A stretch of 64,000 nt of DNA, taken from NCBI RefSeq assembly GCF_946151075.1, contig NZ_CAMGZB010000001.1, positions 1,278,001 to 1,342,000 of the forward strand. Direction: 5' to 3'. The position numbers and the translations under genes are program-made. Position 1 is the stretch's first letter; the number at the start of each line of letters is the position of its first letter. A model generated the notes under the pieces. The model saw only the letters and a list, made by a program, of their open reading frames with translations, was not told the DNA's origin and did not search any database. Of the stretch, positions 17,191 through 26,076 are shown piece after piece. Origin of the DNA: Neobacillus sp. Marseille-Q6967 (GTDB taxonomy: Bacteria; Bacillota; Bacilli; Bacillales; Cytobacillaceae).

Positions 17191-18250
17191 TTGGCACATA
17201 AAAAAAGATTTTGGCACATAAAAGTGAAGGGTTGGCACGTAAATTGGTGAAGCGGCACAAAAGAGCGAGCAGCCTGGAAAAAGGACATATAAAATACTGG
17301 GTGGAAGTAGGGATTCCCTAATAAAAGGGAAATTATGGGCCGTAGTCAGGCTTGATGGCATTGGTTTTTTACTTTTGGTTTGGAGGAGAGTGATGATGGC
17401 ACATAAAAAAAGATTTTGGCACATAAAAGTGAAGACTTGGCACGTAAATTGGTGAAAGTGGTACAAAGGAGCGAGCAGTCCGGAAAAAGGACATATAAAA
17501 ATACTAGGTGGGAGTAGGGATCTCCAATAAAAAGGAAATTATGTACCGTAGTAAGGCTTGATGGCGTTGCTTTTTTACTTTTGGTTTGGAGGAGAGTGAT
17601 GATGGCACATAAAAAAAGGTTTTGGCACATAAAAGTGAAGGGTTGGCACGTAAATTGGTGAAAGCGGCACAAAGGAGCGAGCAGTCCGGAAAAAGGACAT
17701 ATAAAATACTGGGTGTGAGTAGGGATCTCCTAATAAAAGGGGAAATTATGCGTCGTAGTCAGGCTTGATGGCGTTGCTTTTTTACTTTTGGTTTGGAGGA
17801 GAGTGGTGATGGCACATAAAAAAAGATTTTGGCACATAAAAGTAAAGGCTTGGCACGTAAATTGGTGAAGCGGCACAAAGGAGCGAGCGGTCCGAAAAAA
17901 GGACATATAAAAATACTGGGTAGGAGTAAGGGGACCCTAATAAAAGGAAAATTTTGTACCGGAGTTGGGCTTGATGGCGTTGCTTTTTTACTTTTGGTTT
18001 GTAGGAGAGAAGTGATAGCACATAAAAAAAAATTTTGGCACATAAAAGTGAAGGCTTGGCACGTAAATTGGTGAAAGCAGCACAAAGGAGCGAGCAGTCC
18101 GGAAAAAGGACATATAAAATACTGGGTGTGGGAGTAGTGATCTCCTAATAAAAGGGAAATTATGTGCCATAGTCAGGCTTGATGGCATTGGTTTTTTACT
18201 TTGGTTAGGAGTGAGAGCAGAGATGGTACATAAAAAGAGATAATGGCACA
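17191..18250. repeat. Six-copy tandem array, about 206-bp period, with GGCACATAA words
   Basis: Copies begin near 17192, 17397, 17602, 17810, 18016 and 18224 (the last is short). Each has a block of GGCACATAA, GGCACATAA, GGCACGTAA and GGCACAAAG words about 21 bases apart, then about 120 conserved bases including GGACATATAAAA and a poly-T/CTTTTGGTTTGGAGGAGAG end. Frames stay open across copies on the minus strand but shift between them and have no start sites, so the array is judged non-coding. Confidence 0.9.
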
Positions 18251-18356
18251 TAAAAGTGGGGGTCCTGCACATTATTTCAAAATGTTGTAACAATTATCGG
18301 TAGGATTATAGGATGAATAACCGAATTAATTTTATTAATGAAAGGAGTGACATTTA

Positions 18357-19328
18357 TTGTTTGAAAAGGGATTTGAATTGCCAATTAGAATTGAAAAGCT
18401 CGAGGTAATAGTAAGGCGGCTGCGGGAAACCCATCTGAAAAAGCATGATATTGTAAATGAATATAACAATAGGTTAACAGGTCATCTTGGAGAGAAAGCG
18501 GTGGTTTTTTATTTGGATGCTCTTCCATATTCTGAATTTAGAATTTATCATGATATTCGATTATTACTAGGAGGTTATTATTTCCAAATTGATTTTCTGA
18601 TCATATGCTCTAAATTTATACTTGTTCTACAAGTTAAAAATAGAGGAAAAGACTGGCACTTTGAAAAGACATTTAAGCAGGCAACATTAAATAATAAAGG
18701 AATACAGGAGAGAACCCAAAATCCTGTAATTGAGGCGAAGATTCAGGCCAAAAAGTTGAAAAACTGGCTTGAGGAGCATAATATAGTGGGAATTCCAATT
18801 GAATATCTATTTGTAAATAGTAATGAAAATGTTCAGATTTACTGCAACGATTATGAGATGAATCAATACATGTGTAATAGTGAGTTTTTACTTGATAAGA
18901 TAGAACAAATCGAAAATAAACATAGACTTGTAAAACTAGATGAAACCGAACTTAAAAAATTAAATCGTCTCCTATTAACAAAGCACACCCCTGATAACCC
19001 CGATTTAATTCAATACTTTAATCTTTCCATAAAAGAAGATATTCTCACTGGTGTTCAGTGTCCAAACCGGAGTTGTAACTTTTTACCATTAACCTACAAG
19101 TCAGGAACTTGGCACTGCCCAAAGTGTAGGACTAAGTCAAAAACGGTCTTTATAAGCGGGATTCAAGATTACTTTCTTATTATTAGTCCTTCCATTACAA
19201 ATTCCCAAGCTCGGAATTTTCTACAAGTCCCTTCCCGTAAAACTATGCATCACTTATTAAATACAATGGAATTAATTCATACTGGGAAGTTAAAAGGCCG
19301 AGTTTATTTTCCGCCCCCGAAAAAATAA
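18357..19328 (+). CDS. NERD-domain protein with C-terminal zinc ribbon
   Basis: 323 residues. The nuclease-related domain spans about 38-150: GHLGEKAVVFYLDALP, then YYFQIDFLIIC and LQVKNRGKDWHF, the E/D/K pattern of the fold. A C-terminal CPNRSC...CPKC ribbon (about 234-263) follows. NERD proteins are linked to DNA processing but most are uncharacterised. TTG start with AAGGAG nine bases upstream. The gene is A/T-rich relative to neighbours and sits behind the six-copy array, which suggests acquisition. Confidence 0.8.
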   Translation: MFEKGFELPIRIEKLEVIVRRLRETHLKKHDIVNEYNNRLTGHLGEKAVVFYLDALPYSEFRIYHDIRLLLGGYYFQIDFLIICSKFILVLQVKNRGKDWHFEKTFKQATLNNKGIQERTQNPVIEAKIQAKKLKNWLEEHNIVGIPIEYLFVNSNENVQIYCNDYEMNQYMCNSEFLLDKIEQIENKHRLVKLDETELKKLNRLLLTKHTPDNPDLIQYFNLSIKEDILTGVQCPNRSCNFLPLTYKSGTWHCPKCRTKSKTVFISGIQDYFLIISPSITNSQARNFLQVPSRKTMHHLLNTMELIHTGKLKGRVYFPPPKK

Positions 19329-19363
19329 ATCAACATAAAAATAAACCACCGCAAATGCAGTGG

Positions 19364-19780
19364 CTATATCCTCTGAACGAATCCCAGTATCTTTCCGAGC
19401 CCCGAAAATTTCTTTTTGAACAGTGCGCCCCTGATGAGGTAGAAGCATATTAAGATCCCTGTGAAGTCTTTGACGAGGTCGAACCAGGATGCGGAGCGGT
19501 ATGGGTAGAAACTTTGGTGTATTTCGTCGGTGACGCCGTAGAGAGCGGCGATGACGGCGCAGGCGATGTTAAGTCCCGGTGTGAACTCGCGCTTCCCTGT
19601 TAAAAACGCCAACACTAGCAAAACATATAAAATCGCAAACTCTATTAAATGGAGCGATTCTTTGATGGTCCGGTCGAGCTGCGAGTCGGGGAGTTCGACG
19701 AAATGGTTGGATGGCAGGCTCGACATGATCCAGATTGCCGCCATATACGCAATCGGCAGAAGCCTCAAAATAAATTTCAT
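19364..19780 (-). CDS. VanZ family membrane protein (YwnJ-like)
   Basis: 138 residues with four membrane helices. The VanZ pattern is visible: HLIEFAILYVLLVLAF and GVTDEIHQSFYPYRSASWFDLVKDFTG. The position beside spoIIQ matches B. subtilis ywnJ. VanZ relatives can give low-level teicoplanin resistance; the role here is unknown. Confidence 0.85.
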   Translation of the reverse strand: MKFILRLLPIAYMAAIWIMSSLPSNHFVELPDSQLDRTIKESLHLIEFAILYVLLVLAFLTGKREFTPGLNIACAVIAALYGVTDEIHQSFYPYRSASWFDLVKDFTGILICFYLIRGALFKKKFSGLGKILGFVQRI

Positions 19781-20022
19781 GTAAAAATTCCTCCTATATG
19801 ATATTAACCCTGTGATAATAGTGCCGCCCGCTTAATTGGATTGAACTAAGAACCCATAGCGGAATACACCAATAATTTTAGGGCTTTTTTAATAAAAGGA
19901 AAAATATTTTCCACCTTTATGCATAAAAAACTAGACAGTTTCAAAAAATAAGCAGAAAAATTTTTTTTGCTAGTGTATATAATTCTACTTATCTGTTCAG
20001 AATGATTGCTGAGGTGATGAAA

Positions 20023-20931
20023 ATGAGAGAGGAAGAAAACAAACGATCTTCTCAAGGTTCCAGCGTAAAACGCTTTTTCAAAAAGCGTTGGGTATTTCCA
20101 GCCATTTATATTGCAAGTGCAGCAATCATTCTGAGTGGGGTCCTATGGTATCAGAGCAGCAACAACGCAACAGACAAGTTCGACTATGAAGCCAATGACA
20201 TTGCCGGTAAGAAGCATGACACTCCAGCACTTGAAGTAAACAAAGCATTAGAAAACTTCAAGATGCCAGTAGCAGATGCAACCAAAGCAGAAGTCAAAAT
20301 GGAATTCTATGATTTCAAAGCGAGTGACGAAGACCAGGAAGCAGCATTAGTATTTTACAACAATACGTATGTTCCAAACACTGGTATCGACATCGCGATG
20401 AAAGATGGCGAAACATTTGATGTTACAGCAGCCCTTAGCGGTACAGTTACAAGAGTCGACGAAGATGATTCCGTACTTGGAAACGTCATCGAACTTGAGC
20501 ACGCTACAGGTATTGTAACACAATATCAATCTGTTAAAGACATAAAGGTCAAGGTTGGCGATGAGGTAAAACAGGGACAAGTTCTTGCCAAGGCTGGACA
20601 AAGCTTGTTTAATGAAGAAGCTGGAACACATGTACATTTTGAAATTCGTAAAGATGGCGTAGCTGTAAATCCATCCGATTACTTTAATAAATCATTAACG
20701 GAATTACAGGAAGCCAAATTAGATGAAGAAGCACAAGAAAGCACAGATGTGACAAATGATAAGAAGAAGGTTGAAGATCCAGCAAACTCTGAGGAAACTC
20801 CATCTGTAGAAGACAATCCTGCTGATGAAGAAAAAGCTCCTGCAGAGGGATCAGAAGAAGAAAACCCTTCTGAAGAAGAAAATCCATCTGACGAAGGCTC
20901 TTCTGAATCAACTGACAATAAAAATTCATAA
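20023..20931 (+). CDS. spoIIQ: Stage II sporulation protein Q (forespore M23-like channel protein)
   Basis: 302 residues from ATG 20023 (MREEENKR), which matches B. subtilis and has GAGGTG six bases upstream; two earlier in-frame ATGs do not. One membrane helix (about 26-47, RWVFPAIYIASAA) is followed by a LytM/M23 domain (about 95-215) and a long acidic tail of E/S/P/D repeats. HVHFEIRKDG is present, but the first metal-binding His of active M23 enzymes is replaced (NTGIDIAMKDG), so it is likely a structural partner of SpoIIIAH in the forespore-mother cell channel. Confidence 0.95.
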   Translation: MREEENKRSSQGSSVKRFFKKRWVFPAIYIASAAIILSGVLWYQSSNNATDKFDYEANDIAGKKHDTPALEVNKALENFKMPVADATKAEVKMEFYDFKASDEDQEAALVFYNNTYVPNTGIDIAMKDGETFDVTAALSGTVTRVDEDDSVLGNVIELEHATGIVTQYQSVKDIKVKVGDEVKQGQVLAKAGQSLFNEEAGTHVHFEIRKDGVAVNPSDYFNKSLTELQEAKLDEEAQESTDVTNDKKKVEDPANSEETPSVEDNPADEEKAPAEGSEEENPSEEENPSDEGSSESTDNKNS

Positions 20932-20940
20932 TCATGAACC

Positions 20941-20976
20941 AAAGGGGAAAGGGGAAATCACTTTCCTCTTTTTTAT
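20941..20976 (+). terminator. spoIIQ terminator
   Basis: AAGGGGAAA / CTTTCCTC with a short loop, then TTTTTT. Confidence 0.65.
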
Positions 20977-21037
20977 GTGCAAAAAATGGTGTGTTTTGGC
21001 ATATATGTTAAAATGGTAGAAAAAGGGGGGAGTTTTT

Positions 21038-23035
21038 TTGAAAAAGATCATTGGGCTGCTGATGATGCTCCTATTATTTACAGCAGTGGCAGCCGGCTGC
21101 AGCAAGGAACCGACGCCAGAAGAGCGATTCACAGCGTACATAAAGCTATGGAATCAGCAGAAGTTTGATGGAATGTATGATTATTTGACCGCAGGAAGTA
21201 AAGAAGTCATCAGTAGAGAAGATTTCACCAGCCGCTATCAAAAAATTTATGAAGACCTGCAAATTTCAGACCTCAAGATTACCTTCAATCCGCCAGAAGA
21301 GGACGAATTAGCGAAAGATGAAGAGACCGTCAAGTATTCGTTTTCGGCAACGATGAATAGTGTTGCAGGCCCTATTGAATTCACCCATGAAGCCAAATTG
21401 AAAAAAGAAGAACGGGATCAGGAGAACAACTGGTATGTAGACTGGAACACAACGTACATTTTTCCAGAGCTGAAGGAAGCTGATAAAATCGGGCTCAGCT
21501 ACACAAAGCCGAAGCGCGGACAAATTTTTGACCGTGCTGGGAACGGCCTTGCCGTGAACGGGCAGGTTTATGAGGTCGGAGTGGTACCTGGAAAAATGGC
21601 GGGGCAGGAAGGTCCGGTTATTGAACAGCTGTCCAGTTTATTGAAGTTAACGCCGGAGCAGATTAACAGAGCGCTCGCCGCGGACTGGGTAAAACCGGAC
21701 CTGTTTGTTCCGCTTAAAAAAGTGTCGATGGACGATCAGGAGCGGATTCAGCAGTTAATCGCTTTAGAGCCGGTGCAGACGAGAAAAGTGGATGCGAGAA
21801 TTTATCCTTACAAAGAGGCGGCGGCTCATTTAACCGGGTATGTCGGCGCCATCACCGCGGAGGAATTGGAAAAACTCAAGGATAAAGGCTACACCAGTAC
21901 CGACATGATTGGAAAGAGCGGACTTGAGGAAGTGTTTGACGAGCAGCTAAAAGGAAAGAGCGGCATCAAAATTACAATTAAAAAACCGGATGGTCAAGTG
22001 GAAGTGTTAGCGGAGAAACCGGTGGAGGACGGCCAGGATGTAAAGCTCACGATTGATGTCGGAATGCAGGAAAAGCTTTTTGCCGAATTAAATGGAGAAG
22101 CGGGTACAGCAGCGGCGATGGACCCAACGACTGGGGAAACACTTGCGCTTGTCAGCAGCCCATCCTATGATCCGAATCAAGCGACATTAGGTTTTTCAAC
22201 CGCCGAATGGAAGCAGCTTCAGGACGATCCGAATCGGCCGTTAAGAGCCCGGTTCAATAAGACATATGCGCCAGGCTCGGTGCTCAAGCCGATCACCGCA
22301 GCCATTGGGCTCGATGCGGGGAAACTCGACCCTGCACAGGCTGTTGAAATCAGCGGATTGAAGTGGCAGAAGAGCGGAGCATGGGGCGGCTATTATGTGA
22401 CGAGGGTCCACGAGGCCAGCCTTGTAAACCTTGAAAGAGCCTTAGTTTATTCTGATAATATTTACTTCGCCCAAACGGCGCTCGCGATTGGCAAAGATAG
22501 TTTTGCGGAGGGATTGAAGAAATTTGGTTTTGAAAAAGAATCAGATTACCCATTCCCGCTTACGACCTCTACGATTGGTGATCTAGCTAAGGAAATCAGC
22601 TTAGCGGATTCTGGTTACGGCCAAGGGCAGGTTCAAATGAGTATTGTTCATTTGTTAGAGACCTATACACCGCTTGTAAATGGTGGCAATATGATTAAGC
22701 CAACCCTCATACTTGATACCGAGAAGAGTCAGGAACAGGTGATGTCGGCAGAGAATGCGGGGATGATTTCTTCAATGCTACGGAAGGTCGTCGGGGATGC
22801 AGAAGGTACGGCGCACGCAGCGGAAATTCCGGATTATCCGCTGTCTGGTAAAACGGGGACAGCCGAGATCAAAGCCAAGCAAGGGGAAAAAGGTACGGAA
22901 CTTGGATGGTTTGTAGCTTACAACACCAACTCGCCAGGTCTGATGATCGCGATGATGGTTGAAAACGTACAAGGCCGCGGTGGTTCCTCCATACCTGTGA
23001 AAAAAGTAAAAAATGTATTTATGCAAGTGAAATAG
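21038..23035 (+). CDS. Class B penicillin-binding protein with MecA_N domain (PBP3/PBP2a type)
   Basis: 665 residues. A lipoprotein-type signal ends at GC (AVAAGCSKE), followed by an NTF2-like MecA_N domain (about 27-145), a dimerisation region (RGQIFDRAGNGLAVNG) and the transpeptidase: SVLK with Ser414, SDN (YSDNIYFAQ) and KTGTAE. It cross-links peptidoglycan outside the membrane. The domain order is that of B. subtilis PBP3 (pbpC) and staphylococcal PBP2a, so reduced beta-lactam affinity is possible but cannot be read from sequence. TTG start behind AAGGGGGGAG. Confidence 0.92.
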   Translation: MKKIIGLLMMLLLFTAVAAGCSKEPTPEERFTAYIKLWNQQKFDGMYDYLTAGSKEVISREDFTSRYQKIYEDLQISDLKITFNPPEEDELAKDEETVKYSFSATMNSVAGPIEFTHEAKLKKEERDQENNWYVDWNTTYIFPELKEADKIGLSYTKPKRGQIFDRAGNGLAVNGQVYEVGVVPGKMAGQEGPVIEQLSSLLKLTPEQINRALAADWVKPDLFVPLKKVSMDDQERIQQLIALEPVQTRKVDARIYPYKEAAAHLTGYVGAITAEELEKLKDKGYTSTDMIGKSGLEEVFDEQLKGKSGIKITIKKPDGQVEVLAEKPVEDGQDVKLTIDVGMQEKLFAELNGEAGTAAAMDPTTGETLALVSSPSYDPNQATLGFSTAEWKQLQDDPNRPLRARFNKTYAPGSVLKPITAAIGLDAGKLDPAQAVEISGLKWQKSGAWGGYYVTRVHEASLVNLERALVYSDNIYFAQTALAIGKDSFAEGLKKFGFEKESDYPFPLTTSTIGDLAKEISLADSGYGQGQVQMSIVHLLETYTPLVNGGNMIKPTLILDTEKSQEQVMSAENAGMISSMLRKVVGDAEGTAHAAEIPDYPLSGKTGTAEIKAKQGEKGTELGWFVAYNTNSPGLMIAMMVENVQGRGGSSIPVKKVKNVFMQVK

Positions 23036-23048
23036 TGTTTATGAAAAA

Positions 23049-23080
23049 ACAGAAGCCTACGGTATGCTTCTGTTTTTTTG
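23049..23080 (+). terminator. PBP gene terminator
   Basis: AACAGAAGC / GCTTCTGTT then seven T. Confidence 0.9.
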
Positions 23081-23150
23081 TTTGATTTTTAGGGATATTT
23101 TTACAGATTTGGGGATGATAAAAGTAAAATCCGCCTATAGGAGGTAAACC

Positions 23151-23915
23151 TTGAACCACATTCCTCCATTTCGACGACAACGGGCACATTTGTCTCAATT
23201 TAATACATCTGTTCTATATTATAAAAATCCATGGGTAGTGGCGTTTTTTTCGTTTTCATATCCGGGATTTGGCCATCTCATCCTGCACCGGTTCGTAGCA
23301 GCTTTTATTCTCATACTTTGGGAGATGTTTATTAATAACCTGGCAAAGGTCAATCTCGGAATATTGTATTCGTTAACGGGTGACTTTGCGAAAGCCAAAG
23401 AAGTGCTGGACGAGCGTTGGTTGATTCTCTATTTGGCTATCTACATATTTGGAATTTGGGACAGCTATCGAACGACGATTGATTTAAACAATCAATTCAT
23501 TTTAGCCGAACGGGAGAATTCTCCAATCCTTCCGTTTACAATGGGAGCATGGGATTGCAATTTTTTGGATAAACGAAACCCCTGGGTGGCAGTCATTTGG
23601 TCGGCGTTATTCCCCGGAATCGGCCATCTTTATCTTCATAAAGTAATCGTCGGCTTTTTTATTTTTGGCTACACCGTGGCCATCATGTACTACGGCCATG
23701 TTCCCCAGGGAATCCACTTATCGATGATGGGGGATTTTACTATGGCCAAAGAGGTCATGAATATGCAATGGGTCATATACCTGCCGTCCATTTTTTTCTT
23801 TATCCTGTACGATGCGTATATATCTGCCATCGATTACAATATTCTTTTTGAAAAAGAAATGGCTAATTATTTAAGGGAAAAGTATCAGCCGAGAACGTTT
23901 AAATTCCCTTTTTAA
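23151..23915 (+). CDS. TM2-like membrane protein with internal duplication
   Basis: 254 residues, several membrane helices. The two halves repeat the same plan: NPWVVAFFSFSYPGFGHL with GDFAKAKEVLDERW in the first, NPWVAVIWSALFPGIGHLYL with GDFTMAKEVMNMQW in the second. The 59787-60326 protein is a single unit of the same type. The PGxGHLY motif recalls TM2-domain proteins. Function unknown. TTG start after AGGAGGT; it is followed 16 bases later by the next gene. Confidence 0.75.
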   Translation: MNHIPPFRRQRAHLSQFNTSVLYYKNPWVVAFFSFSYPGFGHLILHRFVAAFILILWEMFINNLAKVNLGILYSLTGDFAKAKEVLDERWLILYLAIYIFGIWDSYRTTIDLNNQFILAERENSPILPFTMGAWDCNFLDKRNPWVAVIWSALFPGIGHLYLHKVIVGFFIFGYTVAIMYYGHVPQGIHLSMMGDFTMAKEVMNMQWVIYLPSIFFFILYDAYISAIDYNILFEKEMANYLREKYQPRTFKFPF

Positions 23916-23931
23916 AGTGAGTTGAGGAGAA

Positions 23932-24378
23932 TTGTTTATCATTGCGACGTTTGAGAATTCCATCTATATCGAGCTGGCGGTTACCGCGTTGGAGCAGCAG
24001 GGAATCTCAAAGGAGAAGATACTGGCTGCCCCGCTCGATAAACGAAAGGAACCCCGTCAATTGTTCGATTCGATTCATAAATCCGACGGGTTCAGTTTAT
24101 TTGACGTTGCTGCAATACTAGGAACGTGTTTCATGCTGCTTGGAGCCATTTATGGCTATGTACTGGAATGGGGACCGATTATCTGGGGAATCATCGGGGC
24201 CGTTTCCGGAATGCTCGCAGGCTTTTTTTTGAAATTGTTTATCCTTAGGAAAAATAAACGAGGGAAATCTAAGATAACCTCTGAAATCGTCCTGATGGTA
24301 CGCTGTGATGATCCTAAGGTTGAGACAGTTGAAGGAATTTTATGGGATCATCATGCGCTAGGGCTGACGAAAATTTAG
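23932..24378 (+). CDS. Membrane protein of unknown function
   Basis: 148 residues. A small N-terminal soluble part (MFIIATFENSIYIELAVTAL) is followed by two glycine-rich helices (about 58-80 and 83-103) and a basic then acidic tail. It resembles Bacillaceae proteins that have a regulatory-looking N-terminus ahead of a two-helix glycine zipper; the role is unknown. TTG 23932 is only two bases from GAGGAG; ATC or ATT codons four to six bases later would be better spaced, so the start is uncertain. Probably cotranscribed with 23151-23915. Confidence 0.65.
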   Translation: MFIIATFENSIYIELAVTALEQQGISKEKILAAPLDKRKEPRQLFDSIHKSDGFSLFDVAAILGTCFMLLGAIYGYVLEWGPIIWGIIGAVSGMLAGFFLKLFILRKNKRGKSKITSEIVLMVRCDDPKVETVEGILWDHHALGLTKI

Positions 24379-24421
24379 AGTAACATTGTTTTTTTGATCC
24401 GAAAATTCTTTACCTCCCAAA

Positions 24422-24505
24422 TTGACGCGGTACATGCCAATCTCAAACGTATACCCTTTACGCACGCTTTACCTGCCTAAACCGCTTGAGTACCTGCCAA
24501 ATCAT
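24422..24505. repeat. Degenerate TACATGCCAA / TACCTGCCAA words
   Basis: Three imperfect words on the plus strand (near 24430, 24469 and 24490), the reverse complement of TGGCATGTA-type words. They resemble the larger arrays at 57690 and 63120 but are weaker. Confidence 0.35.
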
Positions 24506-24518
24506 TCTATGGTGTCAC

Positions 24519-24833
24519 CTAATAATGGTTCGGATGATATTGGTATTTTTCAAGGTCGATGGTACCGTTTAGGCCAATTTCAATGCCTTCACTCTCGAGC
24601 GAAAATAGCTGCTGATGATAAGATTCATCGTCCTGCAGGGCAATCTGCCCTTTGGAGTTCACTACTCTGTGCCATGGAAGCCGGTGCTTACGGCTCATCG
24701 AGTGAAGGGCGCGGACAACCTGTCTTGCAGCACGCGGGCTTCCAGCAACCCGGGCAATCTGCCCGTACGTCATCACTTTACCAGCGGGAATATGTTTAAT
24801 AATCGCTATAACTCTTTCTGTAAAAGGCTGCAT
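24519..24833 (-). CDS. Alkyltransferase-like (ATL) DNA-repair protein
   Basis: 104 residues of the MGMT DNA-binding fold. The start, TERVIAIIKHIPAGKVMTYG, and ARVAGSPRAARQVVRAL are typical, but the catalytic PCHRV motif reads PWHRVV, with Trp in place of the acceptor Cys. ATL proteins bind O6-alkylguanine and hand it to nucleotide excision repair without dealkylating it. The small size fits the ATL group. Confidence 0.88.
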   Translation of the reverse strand: MQPFTERVIAIIKHIPAGKVMTYGQIARVAGSPRAARQVVRALHSMSRKHRLPWHRVVNSKGQIALQDDESYHQQLFSLESEGIEIGLNGTIDLEKYQYHPNHY

Positions 24834-25535
24834 TTCATACTCCTTTCTCCTAATGTATTATATATTATTTGGAAAAAGGGAGGAAGCGGCCGGCATAAGA
24901 CTTGCTTTTAAAATACCATCTTGACGGATGGAGCTTTAACGAAAATTTTAATCCAACTTTAGACTAAGGATGACATGTCCAGCATAAAAATACTTACAGA
25001 TTTAGACGAAACATTATTGTTCAATCGTGGATTATCTTTCAAAATGCATTTAAATTAATAAAAAAAACTATATCCAGTAGAATTTTCTTTCGACATTTAT
25101 CAGCGACAAATTTCTCAGGAAATAATCGGTCAAGTCCACATATTTCCAAGGGAAATGCAATCGTACCAAGGGTTCCAGCCTTTCCGTCATTATGTCGTTT
25201 TATCAGACGAATAATCCTTTGGTGTCCGATTTTTCAAAAAATTTCCCACACGCCTTGTCCTGTTTCCCTAATTCGTGCATAATCCCTTATCCAAGCTAAT
25301 AAAATGATTACAAACCTTTACAAAAAGAGAGTGTTTGAGGTGAAGAGTCGTTTGAAGTTAGCGGGTATTCAGCCGGAGACATGATTATTCATTGTATTAC
25401 CGCAACGGTGACAGGCACCACTAAAATACATTTGTCCTCCTGTGGTGGACACTTTTGCGGAAGCAGTATTTCGTCGAAGTGATAAGCGAGTCTCATTTCA
25501 CACTTCTCACATCCAATTTAGGGAGGGCGAGTGGT
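24834..25535. other. Long non-coding region upstream of spoIIID
   Basis: About 700 A/T-rich bases. It contains one GGTGACAGGCACC core (25407-25419) followed by a hairpin-like GTCCTCCTGTGGTGGAC (25434-25450), and presumably the spoIIID promoter before 25536. A 26-codon frame at 25304 has no ribosome site. No decayed gene was recognised. Confidence 0.5.
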
Positions 25536-25808
25536 GTGCACGATTACATCAAAGAGAGAACTATCAAGATTGGAAAGTATATCGTGGAGACGAGGAAAAC
25601 GGTTCGCGTAATTGCGAAGGAGTTTGGCGTATCCAAAAGTACGGTCCATAAAGATTTGACAGAGAGGCTTCCTGAAATTAATCCTGAGTTGGCAAATGAA
25701 GTAAAAGAGATCTTGGATTACCATAAATCGATTCGTCATCTCCGGGGCGGAGAAGCGACAAAGATGAAGTACCAGAAGGAAGAAAAAGAAGGTGAGGCTG
25801 TTAAATAG
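25536..25808 (+). CDS. spoIIID: Sporulation transcriptional regulator SpoIIID
   Basis: 90 residues from GTG 25536 (HDYIKERTIKIGKYIVETR), nearly the same as B. subtilis SpoIIID throughout. Helix-turn-helix at VIAKEFGVSKSTVHKDLTER. It is a mother-cell DNA-binding protein that activates and represses sigma-E and sigma-K regulon genes. GGGAGGG lies nine bases upstream. mbl follows, as in B. subtilis. Confidence 0.97.
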   Translation: MHDYIKERTIKIGKYIVETRKTVRVIAKEFGVSKSTVHKDLTERLPEINPELANEVKEILDYHKSIRHLRGGEATKMKYQKEEKEGEAVK

Positions 25809-26076
25809 CCAAATCTTCAGGCGAACATCTCTGCGCAGAATAAAAAGAGAATATGTTTTAAAATGGCCATTTTTCAAGGACATTCTGTAAAGGTAACAGT
25901 TCAGAGCGTCAAGGAAAAACGGCCATTTTTAATTTCGTAACCAGAAATATCCATGCAAGAAATACTTTCCGACAAATTTCTACGTAATTTTTTATTATTA
26001 GTATGGAAAATGTAAGAAATATGGTAGAATAAACAATTAGGAAAGTATGACCGTTTCAAGGAGGAAAGAATAGATA

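Noticed and set aside
17291-18293. Overlapping minus-strand frames of 80-190 codons in the 206-bp array
   Set aside because: They recur only because the repeat is free of stops, change frame between copies, and lack ribosome sites.
24422-24911. Plus-strand frames opposite the ATL gene
   Set aside because: They cross a repeat and mirror the ATL coding sequence, which has clear motifs.
25304-25384. 26-codon frame upstream of spoIIID
   Set aside because: No ribosome site and nothing recognisable; left as part of the non-coding stretch.
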